The position numbers and the translations under genes are program-made. Positions 17,168 through 27,370 of a DNA stretch of 64,000 nucleotides are shown piece by piece (positions within the stretch are counted from its first letter, which is position 1; every line of letters starts with the position of its first letter). Source of the DNA: Alphaproteobacteria bacterium (lineage in GTDB: Bacteria; Pseudomonadota; Alphaproteobacteria; MPNO01; UBA2964); assembly GCA_012103315.1 (NCBI GenBank), contig WLWZ01000002.1:197381-261380 (forward strand). Reading direction: 5' to 3'. The notes under the pieces are model-generated. The model searched no databases. It was not told where the DNA came from and saw only the letters and a list, made by a program, of their open reading frames with translations.

Positions 17168-17668
17168 ATGATGGCAGATGTAAACGATGAGACAAACGGC
17201 CGGGCCGTTGTCATGCAACCTGATGACGGCAAATCCTATTGGCAGCCTAAACCGGCAAATGGTCATGCGGACCCTAAACTGTTGCCAGTCGATACTGGCT
17301 TCGAAGGTCTTTCAATGGGGTATCAGACTATCGCACCAGGATGTCACATCCGGGAACATTCCCACGACGAACAAATCGAGCTTCAGATTTGCCACCGTGG
17401 AAAAGGTCACGTGCTCGTTGATGGTGCTCGTCACGAGCTGGTTCCTGGCACCTCTTGTTTTTTGGGCTATAACGTCAAACATGAAATTTTCAATGATGGT
17501 GATGATGAGCTGGTCATGATGTGGGTTATCGCCCCCGGTGGGTTGGAGGAGTTCTTTGCGACAATCGGCAAGGAGCGAGCAGCAGGCGACCCGGCACCGG
17601 AACCGTTCGACCGGCCAGCTGATGTAATAACCATTGAGCGCCAGATGGGCATGCAGGACACGAAATGA
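17168..17668 (+). CDS. Cupin-domain protein
   Basis: A 166-residue protein with one conserved cupin barrel. The first motif reads IAPGCHIREHSHDEQIELQI, giving His, His and Glu ligands, and the second contains PGTSCFLGYNVKHEIFN with the fourth His. A metal-dependent dioxygenase, isomerase or small-molecule-binding role is possible, but no substrate is indicated. Two adjacent ATG codons (17168, 17171) are both usable. It overlaps gpsA by 4 bases (ATGA), so the two are translationally coupled. Confidence 0.85.
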   Translation: MMADVNDETNGRAVVMQPDDGKSYWQPKPANGHADPKLLPVDTGFEGLSMGYQTIAPGCHIREHSHDEQIELQICHRGKGHVLVDGARHELVPGTSCFLGYNVKHEIFNDGDDELVMMWVIAPGGLEEFFATIGKERAAGDPAPEPFDRPADVITIERQMGMQDTK

Positions 17669-18672
17669 CGATTTCCTATATCGGCATAATTGGCGCAGGC
17701 GCCTGGGGCACGGCGTTAGCACAATCGATTAGACAGGCGGGCTGCGAAACCGTCTTATGGTCCTTTGAGCCCGACGTCGCCAAATCAATCAACAAGAACC
17801 ATGAGAACGAGACCTATCTGCCCGGCGTTACTCTCGATGCGGGAATCCGAGCCACCGCCGTTCTTGAAGAAGCCGCAGACACCGATGCCGTTTTGCTCGT
17901 TGTGCCGGCACAGTTTATGCGTGGTGTCACCAGCCAGCTTTCAAACACGTTGGCGCGAGATATCCCGGTTGTCGTTTGCGCCAAAGGAATCGAACAAAAT
18001 TCAGCCGCGCTAATGTCAGAGGTCGTCGCCGATACATTACCGGGCAGACCAGTGGTCGTCTTGTCCGGACCTACTTTCGCTGCGGAGGTCGCCAATGGTC
18101 TCCCCACGGCGATAACTTTAGCGACCCGCGATAAAGCCGTCGGCGACGCGTTAACCGAAGCGCTCGGCACCCAAAAAATGCGGCCCTATGTAAGCGACGA
18201 TGTCATTGGCGCCGAAATCGGCGGCGCGGTTAAGAACGTATTGGCTATCGCCTGTGGCGTCACCGAGGGCCGAGGCTTTGGTGACAATGCTCGCGCGGCA
18301 TTGATCACCCGTGGCCTTGCGGAAATGACACGACTCTGTGTCGCGAAGGGCGGCAAAGCAGAAACGATGATGGGGCTCTCTGGCCTTGGCGATCTAACAC
18401 TTACCTGTAGCAGCAGCCAATCGCGCAACTATTCCCTTGGCGAAGAGCTCGGTAAAGGAAAAACCCTGGAGAAGGTTTTAGCCTCTCGGAACTCGGTTGC
18501 CGAAGGCGTGACCTCCGCGGCCGCCGTATCAACACTGGCCAAACGGTTGGGAATTGAAATGCCTATTACCGAAGCCGTCGCGGCGATTGTTAACGGCACC
18601 GTAACGGTGGATGCCGCCATCGAAGGGTTATTGGCGAGACCCTTCCAGTCTGAAAGCCGGAAGCGGCGATAA
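17665..18672 (+). CDS. gpsA: Glycerol-3-phosphate dehydrogenase [NAD(P)+]
   Basis: A 335-residue cytoplasmic enzyme that reduces dihydroxyacetone phosphate to sn-glycerol 3-phosphate for phospholipid synthesis. The N-terminal Rossmann motif GIIGAGAWGTALAQS is clear. VCAKGIEQ, LSGPTFAAEVANGLPTA and EIGGAVKNVLAIACG (with the catalytic Lys) follow, and the C-terminal domain has GLGDLTLTCSSSQSRN. Length and order are normal. It overlaps the cupin gene by 4 bases and is followed 24 bases later by the EVE gene, forming a probable operon cupin-gpsA-EVE-Rieske. Confidence 0.97.
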   Translation: MTISYIGIIGAGAWGTALAQSIRQAGCETVLWSFEPDVAKSINKNHENETYLPGVTLDAGIRATAVLEEAADTDAVLLVVPAQFMRGVTSQLSNTLARDIPVVVCAKGIEQNSAALMSEVVADTLPGRPVVVLSGPTFAAEVANGLPTAITLATRDKAVGDALTEALGTQKMRPYVSDDVIGAEIGGAVKNVLAIACGVTEGRGFGDNARAALITRGLAEMTRLCVAKGGKAETMMGLSGLGDLTLTCSSSQSRNYSLGEELGKGKTLEKVLASRNSVAEGVTSAAAVSTLAKRLGIEMPITEAVAAIVNGTVTVDAAIEGLLARPFQSESRKRR

Positions 18673-18696
18673 GTAGTTTTTCGAACGGAGACCAGG

Positions 18697-19110
18697 ATGC
18701 AGTATTGGCTTTTTAAATCGGAACCCGGCGCCTGGTCCTGGGATGATCAGGTTAAAAAAGGCGTCGAACATTGGGACGGCGTTCGCAACTATCAAGCCAA
18801 CAACAATATGAAGGCCATGAAAAATGGCGATAAAGGGTTTTTCTATCACTCGGTGAAAGAGAAAACGATTGTCGGCATCGTCGAGGTAGTGAAGGAGCAT
18901 TATCCAGATCACACCGACGATTCAGACCGGTTTGGCATGGTCGACATCAAAGCCCTGCATCCAGTGAAAAATCTTGTGACCCTCGCGGACATTAAGGCAG
19001 AACCTTCGCTCGAAAATCTTGCCCTGGTGAAACAATCGCGACTGTCGGTCGTGCCAGTCGGCAAAGACGAGTGGACAATAATCTGCAAGATGGCGGGCGT
19101 TAAACCATGA
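18697..19110 (+). CDS. EVE-domain protein
   Basis: A 137-residue protein that is a single EVE domain, a PUA-like fold that binds modified bases in DNA or RNA. The start MQYWLFKSEPGAWSWDDQ is highly characteristic, as are WDGVRNYQANNNMKAM, GDKGFFYHS and the GIVEVVKE strand. Members near gpsA in alphaproteobacteria are housekeeping rather than restriction-linked. It overlaps the Rieske gene by 4 bases (ATGA). Confidence 0.93.
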   Translation: MQYWLFKSEPGAWSWDDQVKKGVEHWDGVRNYQANNNMKAMKNGDKGFFYHSVKEKTIVGIVEVVKEHYPDHTDDSDRFGMVDIKALHPVKNLVTLADIKAEPSLENLALVKQSRLSVVPVGKDEWTIICKMAGVKP

Positions 19111-19478
19111 CCCAGAACGAGATGGAAAAACCCGATATCATAGAGGATCTCGGAACCAAAACCGTTCTGTGCGCTTTATCAGACATCGAAGACCCCGGCA
19201 GCAAAGGCTTTCGGGTCGGCAGACGCGAACGCCTTTTTATCGTGCGCAAAGGCGATGACATCTTTGCCTATATGAATTTATGTCCGCATCAGGGAACAAC
19301 GCTTGACTGGAAACCCGATGCCTTCCTGACCGTCGAACAAGATTACATTCTATGTGCGACCCATGGCGCGTTCTTCGAAATCGAAGATGGCATGTGTGTT
19401 GCCGGGCCCTGCCTGGGTCGTTCACTTGCCCCCATCAAAGTCCGAATCGAAGACGGCAATATCCTGCTCGACTCGTAA
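19107..19478 (+). CDS. Rieske [2Fe-2S] ferredoxin-like protein
   Basis: A 123-residue soluble protein with one Rieske domain. The cluster ligands are visible as CPHQGTTL and CATHGAFF (C-x-H and C-x-x-H), about 40 residues apart, longer than in dioxygenase ferredoxins because of a DWKPDAFLTVEQDYI insertion. It probably transfers electrons to an oxygenase or reductase partner, which is not in the window. It is cotranscribed with the EVE gene. Confidence 0.9.
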   Translation: MTQNEMEKPDIIEDLGTKTVLCALSDIEDPGSKGFRVGRRERLFIVRKGDDIFAYMNLCPHQGTTLDWKPDAFLTVEQDYILCATHGAFFEIEDGMCVAGPCLGRSLAPIKVRIEDGNILLDS

Positions 19479-19493
19479 TGTCCCATAAAAAAT

Positions 19494-19517
19494 CCCTCCC
19501 GCGGGAAGGCGGGAGGG
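19494..19517 (-). terminator. Strong GC hairpin with the T run on the minus strand
   Basis: CCCTCCCGC (19494-19502) and GCGGGAGGG (19509-19517) pair perfectly over 9 bases. On the minus strand the stem is followed by ATTTTTTATG, a textbook Rho-independent terminator. Both flanking genes point the other way, so it would stop antisense transcription entering the Rieske/EVE/gpsA operon. The A run on the plus strand means it may still end the Rieske transcript weakly. Confidence 0.6.
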
Positions 19518-19678
19518 TACAAGTGGGGTGGGCAGTTACGTAAACAGCCGAGAGATCGATTCTATTCCCTCACCGGCCTTGCTTGGTGTCTTGCTTGCGG
19601 GTGCGACTCCGATAATAATCCGGTCACAAAGCAGCGCGGCACAATTGCCGTTCAAAGAATCCAGGGGAGATCAGATAA

Positions 19679-21616
<1,938 letters not shown>

Positions 21617-21687
21617 GGGTTAGCGGTTAATTTAACGCGGTCGCCCCGGACCAGATTCCAGGGTCCCGCCCAAAATCAGTGCACCCC

Positions 21688-22440
21688 TTAACAATCGTCG
21701 CAGCCATATGCTTCGATCAGTTGAGACACAACGTCCAGGCATTCTTGAGCCCCAATTTCCTGGGAAAGCTGTTTCGCCTTCATCAGCGTCGCACAGCCAG
21801 CAATTTTATCACCTTTTTCAAGTTGTACTCGTGCAATGTTCAGAGAAATAGCGGCTACACCAAAATCGTCGCCAAGTTCTTTGAGTATCGCGAGCGATTT
21901 GAGTTGCATGGCTTCCGCCTGGTTAAGGTCTCCACGAATTCGATAGACGATCCCCAAATTTCCATATTGGCTAGCGATGCCTTCTTTGCGTCCCAACTCT
22001 TCATTCATAGTAAGCGCTGCGCGATACATCTTCTCCGCTTCTTCCTGATCACCGCGCATTGAGCAAATAGTTCCGAGATTGCCGTATTGGCTGGCTACGC
22101 CTTCTTTGTGTCCGAGTTTCTCGAAAATTGAGAGTGCCTTGCGATAGAATTCATCCGCCTCATCAACCTGTTCGCGTGATTGATGCACATCGCCAAGATT
22201 TGCGTAATCGCCGGCTGCGCCCTCTTCAAAACCGTGTTCTTCATCGATGGTGAGCGCTGCACGGAATGACTCCTCTGCCTCATCAAGAAAACCGCGTGCA
22301 GTTAACGCGTCCCCAAAACTTCTGTGATCGCTAGCGACGTCCTCCAAATGCGCACGTACCTCCACGCTTGCTATTGATTCACTCTCTTCATCGGAGTGAG
22401 AATTTTCTTCGGATGCTGGCAAATCAGATTTTCTGTTCAT
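21688..22440 (-). CDS. Tetratricopeptide-repeat protein
   Basis: A 250-residue soluble protein with an acidic, Ser/Glu-rich head (residues 1-40) and five TPR repeats of about 40 residues. These are seen as repeating blocks such as DYANLGDVHQSREQVDEADE, SQYGNLGTICSMRGDQEEAE and SQYGNLGIVYRIRGDLNQAE. The near-identical NLG...G...A.. spacing suggests a Kinesin-light-chain-like TPR_12 arrangement. It likely mediates protein contacts; the partner is unknown. It ends 71 bases after the acs stop on the opposite strand. Confidence 0.8.
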   Translation of the reverse strand: MNRKSDLPASEENSHSDEESESIASVEVRAHLEDVASDHRSFGDALTARGFLDEAEESFRAALTIDEEHGFEEGAAGDYANLGDVHQSREQVDEADEFYRKALSIFEKLGHKEGVASQYGNLGTICSMRGDQEEAEKMYRAALTMNEELGRKEGIASQYGNLGIVYRIRGDLNQAEAMQLKSLAILKELGDDFGVAAISLNIARVQLEKGDKIAGCATLMKAKQLSQEIGAQECLDVVSQLIEAYGCDDC

Positions 22441-22613
22441 CGCTCAGAACTTTCACTGTTTCCCGGGACAAAAACTGACAAATAATTTCTACGGGACGTA
22501 TCATACCCTTGTGCCGCCTCGCGAGCTGATACAACAGTTTATACAATTATTCCGAGACAATACTAGCCAGATTAAACGTTTTAACATGCGTCGGTTATGG
22601 CTTGAGGGGCCCT

Positions 22614-22766
22614 CTAAAAATCGACGCAGCGGCCACCTTTTTCCCAATCGCCAAAGCGCGTCGGGTCGGGGCCTTCCTGCCCGCCATGTTCTTTTGAGGG
22701 TATAGGAGATTCCGCCGTCTCTTCGACGGGCTTTCCGACGTCGGGGTTTTTCTTGTCAGCCGTCAC
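22614..22766 (-). CDS. DUF1674 protein (SDHAF4-like succinate dehydrogenase assembly factor)
   Basis: A 50-codon gene starting at GTG 22766, which overlaps the flippase stop by 4 bases (GTGA). The protein is a hydrophilic, Lys/Pro/Glu-rich head followed by GGQEGPDPTRFGDWEKGGRC and VDF at the end, the conserved DUF1674 tail ('G-P-[ED]-P-T-R-[YF]-G-D-W-E-x-x-G-R-[CA]-x-D-F'). In mitochondria SDHAF4 binds flavinylated SdhA before complex II assembly. Alphaproteobacterial members are found beside htpX and rsmB, as here. Its shortness makes it easy to miss. Confidence 0.85.
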   Translation of the reverse strand: MTADKKNPDVGKPVEETAESPIPSKEHGGQEGPDPTRFGDWEKGGRCVDF

Positions 22767-24229
22767 GTGCCACCTCTTCTTAGTTTGATCCGCTGCGAGA
22801 TCAGCTTGGAAATATCACTCGGTGAAATAATCCGGCAGGCAAAGGCCAGCGCGACATAAAGTAATGTCCCGAGTGTGAGCCCGACAAAGAGCGGCAACAT
22901 ATAGGGCCAACCCTGCACCCAATCAGCAAATTGCCGCGCGGCCCAAAATGCAATAGCAGCACAAGGCATCAAGATAAGAACCGGTCGCCAGACCCGAACT
23001 GAAAATTTCAACTGTAGCCGTGATGCACAGCAAGCCAGCATCGCAACTTGGGAAATAAAAGTTGCCCAGGCCGCGCCTTCGATGCCGTAGCGGGGTATCA
23101 GGAATGCGTTGAGCACGATATTCACCACCGCTGCCACCGCGTGACACCACATATGCGCTACCTGATCATGCCAGGCCAGCATCGCCGCGGTTGGCGCAAT
23201 ACAGGCATACCCCAGGATTGCGGCCAGATGGAGAATAACCAACGTTTCAACACCGGCGACAAAACGCGTCCCGAAAATGAGCGTGATCGCTTCAGCGGGA
23301 AAAAATATGACGCCGGCTATTATCGGAAAGCCGACCAGAACAACAGCCGTCATATTGGCGGCGTATTGTGCAGACATTTCCTCACTCTTTGAAAATGCTG
23401 CCGCAAGGGCAGGCCGAAACGCTGCGGTTACCAACCAGCCAAGCCCAAAGACAATAAGGTAAAGCCGCGACATCCCGGCATAGATTCCGGTCTCTGCCGC
23501 GCCGCGCAGAAATCCCAGCATGACGATATCGATGTTGAGAAACAACGTGCCCAGCATGGCGCTTAGAGCCATTGGCAAACACGCTCGCAGCATTTTCGAC
23601 ATCGCCCTACGGTCATAAGAGATCCTTATTGGAACGATCTGTCGATGCGCCAAACCCGCTAACCACAACGTTCCAATAGCGGTTGCCGCCATAGGAATCG
23701 CGGCAGCGACATAAAGATCTTCTTGGCCCCTGACAAAAAGCAGAACACCGACGACAGCAAGGAGTGATGATCCTGCCGTCCGGAGAGCAACGGCACGCAT
23801 GCGCTGCTTGCCTTCGAAAATAAAATCAACCGCGATCACGGTAAAAATTGGGCCGATTGCCTGAATCGCCATGACGATCTTAACAGGTTCAGGTCGGTCT
23901 ATAAGATAGATCGTTATGAAATATGCCACCAGCGAGACAACGCCGAGCAAAGCCCTAAGGCCAATAATCCGAGCAGAAATTTCGCCCGCTTCATCAGGGT
24001 TTTGGGCAATTTCTCGGGTGCCGTAATAATCCGTCCCAAGAATTACGAGCAATGCGAAATACGAAATAAACGCCGTGCCAAATCCGATGATGCCATAGCC
24101 TTCCGGACCCAGCGCCCGGGCGACCCAAGCCGTCGACACAAATCCCGTGACCATTGTGACAGCCTGCGCAATCGCCAGGGCGCTTATATTATCGAAAATC
24201 CGAGCGCTACTGTTTTCGGTGGATGGCAT
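22763..24229 (-). CDS. Polysaccharide flippase (Wzx/oligosaccharide translocase family)
   Basis: A 488-residue inner-membrane protein with about 14 helices, the MviN/MATE-like fold of O-antigen and exopolysaccharide flippases. The first helix pair contains [35 protein letters not shown], with the R-x-L-G-P-E-x-Y-G motif of Wzx proteins, and [20 protein letters not shown] follows. It should turn undecaprenyl-linked oligosaccharide units to the periplasmic face. It lies outside the main glycan cluster, 9 kb away and on the other strand. The N-terminal ATG at 24229 is only 145 bases from the divergent htpX start. Confidence 0.88.
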   Translation of the reverse strand: MPSTENSSARIFDNISALAIAQAVTMVTGFVSTAWVARALGPEGYGIIGFGTAFISYFALLVILGTDYYGTREIAQNPDEAGEISARIIGLRALLGVVSLVAYFITIYLIDRPEPVKIVMAIQAIGPIFTVIAVDFIFEGKQRMRAVALRTAGSSLLAVVGVLLFVRGQEDLYVAAAIPMAATAIGTLWLAGLAHRQIVPIRISYDRRAMSKMLRACLPMALSAMLGTLFLNIDIVMLGFLRGAAETGIYAGMSRLYLIVFGLGWLVTAAFRPALAAAFSKSEEMSAQYAANMTAVVLVGFPIIAGVIFFPAEAITLIFGTRFVAGVETLVILHLAAILGYACIAPTAAMLAWHDQVAHMWCHAVAAVVNIVLNAFLIPRYGIEGAAWATFISQVAMLACCASRLQLKFSVRVWRPVLILMPCAAIAFWAARQFADWVQGWPYMLPLFVGLTLGTLLYVALAFACRIISPSDISKLISQRIKLRRGGT

Positions 24230-24374
24230 GGGTTTAGGCTATCACGATTCTTTTTTGGTTATCGACCAGGCGACGGTTTATACTCTTCGATCTAAGACGA
24301 GCTATACTTGCCGAAATGCTGTTCAAATCCCACATATACTAAAGTATGACAACAAACCGTTTCGGCGAACGAAT

Positions 24375-25238
24375 ATGAACTATCTGCGCACATCAATCTT
24401 GATTGCGGCCATGACCGGCCTGTTTCTCGCTATCGGATTCATGCTCGGCGGTGAAGCTGGCATGGCTATCGCCTTCATAATCGCGCTTGGCATGAACGCT
24501 TTCGCATACTGGAATTCCGACAAGATGGTCTTGCGAATGTATGGCGCGCGCGAGGTCGATGAGCACACCGCCCCATCCTATTACCGCCTTGTAGCTCAGC
24601 TCGCGGATCGGGCGAACATGCCAATGCCCAAGGTCTATATCATGGAGAATGATCAGCCGAATGCCTTTGCCACAGGGCGAAACCCAGAGAACGCTGCCGT
24701 AGCGGCAACGACGGGCTTATTGAGAATTCTCAGCCATGAGGAAACCGCCGGTGTCATGGCACATGAACTCGCGCATGTCCGCAATCGCGATACGCTGATC
24801 ATGACGATTACCGCAACTATCGCCGGGGCAATTTCGATGCTCGCGACGTTTGCGATGTTTTTTTGCAACAACAGCCGAAACAACCCTTTGGGCCTCGTCG
24901 GGACTATTCTCATTATGATTCTTGCCCCAATAGCTGCTGCCTTGGTCCAGATGGCGATCTCACGCACGCGCGAATATGCTGCTGATGCCGCCGGGGCCGA
25001 AATTTGTGGACACCCGCTTTGGCTGGCCTCTGCGCTCGACAAGCTGGAACAAGGTGCGACGGCAATCGAAAATGATGATGCGGAAGCCAATCCAGCCACC
25101 GCACATATGTTTATTATCAATCCGCTGAACGGCCACTCGATGGATAATCTGTTTTCCACCCACCCCAACACTGCCAATCGGGTCCAACGACTGCGCCAAA
25201 TGGCTAACGTTCCTGACGTCACGGGTCCTTGGGGATGA
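24375..25238 (+). CDS. htpX: Membrane zinc metalloprotease HtpX
   Basis: A 287-residue M48-family protease that degrades damaged inner-membrane proteins together with FtsH. Two N-terminal helices (residues 4-45) are followed by the catalytic region. The zinc motif is [13 protein letters not shown] (HELAH 130-134), then two more helices, and the third ligand lies in [34 protein letters not shown] is the usual preceding strand. The ATG at 24375 is chosen by family alignment. The frame is open further upstream but that part overlaps the divergent flippase start. It is followed by rsmB 90 bases later. Confidence 0.95.
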   Translation: MNYLRTSILIAAMTGLFLAIGFMLGGEAGMAIAFIIALGMNAFAYWNSDKMVLRMYGAREVDEHTAPSYYRLVAQLADRANMPMPKVYIMENDQPNAFATGRNPENAAVAATTGLLRILSHEETAGVMAHELAHVRNRDTLIMTITATIAGAISMLATFAMFFCNNSRNNPLGLVGTILIMILAPIAAALVQMAISRTREYAADAAGAEICGHPLWLASALDKLEQGATAIENDDAEANPATAHMFIINPLNGHSMDNLFSTHPNTANRVQRLRQMANVPDVTGPWG

Positions 25239-25328
25239 AGCCTTTGTGATTACGCCTGTGAGGTGAAGGGGCATCTTTTCGGCAACGAATAGATTTCACG
25301 TATCGTTCTCTTGCTTTAGGGTGCGGCC

Positions 25329-26654
25329 ATGTCAGATACGAAAAACGCCCCAGGCCTCGTCGCCCGCTCCAACGCAATCACCATTTTAAATCAGGTTCTA
25401 AGTTCTCGGCACGGGCTGGAAGAAGTTATTGCCGCCAGCAAACCCTATAATGCGATGGAACAGCGTGACCGCGCCTTTGTCCGCCTGCTCGTCGCCTCAA
25501 CATTCCGACGGCTCGGCCAGATAGATGCCCTGTTGCGGACCTATCTGAAACGCCCCTTGCCGCAAAAAGCCCGCGCGGTGCGGGATATTCTACGTATTGG
25601 CGTGGCGCAGATTATCCTGCTAGAGACCCCGGCTCACGCCGTTGTAGACACCTCGGTGACACTCTGCGAGCAAACCCGCAATCCTGGTCAAAAAGGACTC
25701 GTCAACGCGGTCCTCCGGCGTATTGCAAAAGAGGGCCCTGAAAAATTCGCAGAGCTCGATGCAGCGCTCCTCAATACGCCGAAATGGTTATGGGAGAGCT
25801 GGCAAAACACCTATGGCGATGAAACATGCCGGTTGATTGCCGAAGCACACCTCCACGAGCCACCGCTCGTTCTAACGATCAAATCCAATCCAGACGAATG
25901 GGCCAAGACATTGGACGGTGAGATTCTTCCAACAGGCTCCCTGAAATTGCACAGCAGCGGAATGATCGGGTCATTACCGGGGTACGACGACGGCACCTGG
26001 TGGGTCCAGGATTCGGCAGCTTCCTTGCCAGCAAAGATTTTGCTCGCAGCAATGGATACACAGCAGACCCCGCGGATACTTGATCTCTGCGCGGCACCGG
26101 GTGGCAAAACCGCTCAGCTCGCCGCCAGTGGCGCGACAGTGACCGCTGTCGATCGATCCAAAAAAAGGCTCGCCGTATTACGGGAAAACCTCAAGCGTCT
26201 CAATCTAACCGCCACAGTCGTCACTGCAGACGCCGCGACCTATACACCGCCCAATACAATCGACGGCATATTGATAGACGCGCCCTGCACGGCAACAGGA
26301 ACGATGCGACGACACCCCGACATCGGACGAACCAAACGTTCGGGCGACGTTGTGCGGTTGGCGGAATTGCAGACGAAGATGCTAGATCAAGCCGTTGAGA
26401 ATTTGTTGCCCGGAGCAATTTTGGTTTATAGCGTGTGTTCGCTGCAACCCGAAGAGGGGCCCGAAATTGTCGAAGCCGTTTTGGCAAAGCAAGGCGATGT
26501 AAAACGTCTACCGATCAACCCGACAGAGTTCGGAGTACCAAAGGCAGCTTTAACCGACGAAGGGGACATACGCACCCTGCCCTGCCATTTAGCTGATGAT
26601 GGCGGGATGGACGGGTTTTACATTGCCCGACTGCACCGCCCGAGCGAGCGCTAA
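25329..26654 (+). CDS. rsmB: 16S rRNA (cytosine-C5) methyltransferase RsmB
   Basis: A 441-residue enzyme with an N-terminal NusB-like RNA-binding domain (about residues 12-140, including AVRDILRIGVAQIILLETPAH and KGLVNAVLRRI) and a C-terminal SAM-dependent methyltransferase domain. The latter has DLCAAPGGKTAQLA (SAM site), DAPCTATGTMRRHPD with one catalytic Cys, and YSVCSLQPEEG with the other. The family modifies C967 of 16S rRNA. The order htpX-rsmB with DUF1674 nearby is frequent in alphaproteobacteria. Confidence 0.95.
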   Translation: MSDTKNAPGLVARSNAITILNQVLSSRHGLEEVIAASKPYNAMEQRDRAFVRLLVASTFRRLGQIDALLRTYLKRPLPQKARAVRDILRIGVAQIILLETPAHAVVDTSVTLCEQTRNPGQKGLVNAVLRRIAKEGPEKFAELDAALLNTPKWLWESWQNTYGDETCRLIAEAHLHEPPLVLTIKSNPDEWAKTLDGEILPTGSLKLHSSGMIGSLPGYDDGTWWVQDSAASLPAKILLAAMDTQQTPRILDLCAAPGGKTAQLAASGATVTAVDRSKKRLAVLRENLKRLNLTATVVTADAATYTPPNTIDGILIDAPCTATGTMRRHPDIGRTKRSGDVVRLAELQTKMLDQAVENLLPGAILVYSVCSLQPEEGPEIVEAVLAKQGDVKRLPINPTEFGVPKAALTDEGDIRTLPCHLADDGGMDGFYIARLHRPSER

Positions 26655-26753
26655 ATTCTTGAAACGACGTGTCGTAAACTCATTGAATTTGCAGGACTTT
26701 TGCCGTACAAACAGGCCAGAAAATTTTACGGGCGTGTATAGTAGGCTCGATTA

Positions 26754-27200
26754 ATGTCAGATAGCGGTAATACACACGAATCATTCGTTCGCGACGAACC
26801 CGTCCAGGGTTCTTCAGATCGCGCGTTTGGCATTGTCTTTACTGTAGTTTTCAGCCTCATTGGACTATGGCTATGGCTATCGCCAATGGCACGGGATCCT
26901 AATGCTCATTGGTATGCCCTGGCGATCGCTGCTGCCTTTTTATTAGCGGCCCTCATTGTTCCCAGGACACTCGCGCCGCTCAACCGAGCCTGGATGCGAT
27001 TTGGTTTGCTCCTGCACAAGGTCGTTAATCCTGTGATTATGGGACTGGTGTTCTTTATTGCTGTAACACCAACCGCCCTCATTATGAGAGCGTTGGGAAA
27101 AGATCCGTTAAGACGGCAACTTGATAAAGACGCCAAAACCTATTGGATCGACCGGGCACCGCCAGGACCCGATCCCGATTCAATGCCACACCAATTCTAA
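26754..27200 (+). CDS. SxtJ-family membrane protein
   Basis: A 148-residue protein with three to four hydrophobic segments (about 24-42, 50-68, 90-112). The APLNRAWMRFGLLLHKVVNP segment and IMRALGKDPLRRQLDKDAKTYW near the end are the conserved parts of SxtJ-type proteins, first noted in saxitoxin clusters and common beside carbamoyltransferases. The role is not known. It is 8 bases upstream of a DUF5989 gene and then a carbamoyltransferase, forming a typical trio. Confidence 0.85.
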   Translation: MSDSGNTHESFVRDEPVQGSSDRAFGIVFTVVFSLIGLWLWLSPMARDPNAHWYALAIAAAFLLAALIVPRTLAPLNRAWMRFGLLLHKVVNPVIMGLVFFIAVTPTALIMRALGKDPLRRQLDKDAKTYWIDRAPPGPDPDSMPHQF

Positions 27201-27208
27201 AGGTCACT

Positions 27209-27358
27209 ATGTCATTTATTAAAGAACTCTGGATGTTTATGCGGGTCCGCAAAAAGTTTTGGTTATTACCAATCATCATTATGATGCTTGTATTTGGCGG
27301 GCTCGTTGTCCTGACACAAGGGTCGGCAGTCGCACCGTTCATCTATACGATCTTCTAG
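27209..27358 (+). CDS. DUF5989-family single-pass membrane peptide
   Basis: A 49-residue protein starting at ATG 27209, 8 bases after the SxtJ-like stop. It has a short amphipathic head (SFIKELWMFMRVRKKFW), one membrane helix (LLPIIIMMLVFGGLVVL) and a Phe/Thr-rich tail. This is the known layout of DUF5989 proteins found between sxtJ-like and carbamoyltransferase genes. The carbamoyltransferase starts 12 bases later, so it may help anchor that enzyme to the membrane. That is inference. Confidence 0.85.
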   Translation: MSFIKELWMFMRVRKKFWLLPIIIMMLVFGGLVVLTQGSAVAPFIYTIF

Positions 27359-27370
27359 GCTGGAGAAGTC

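Noticed and set aside
22511..22705. A 64-codon plus-strand frame
   Set aside because: It is the antisense shadow of the DUF1674 gene, whose conserved tail is unmistakable on the minus strand.
24147..24374. An N-terminal extension of HtpX
   Set aside because: It overlaps the divergent flippase 5' end and precedes the membrane-helix start typical for the family.
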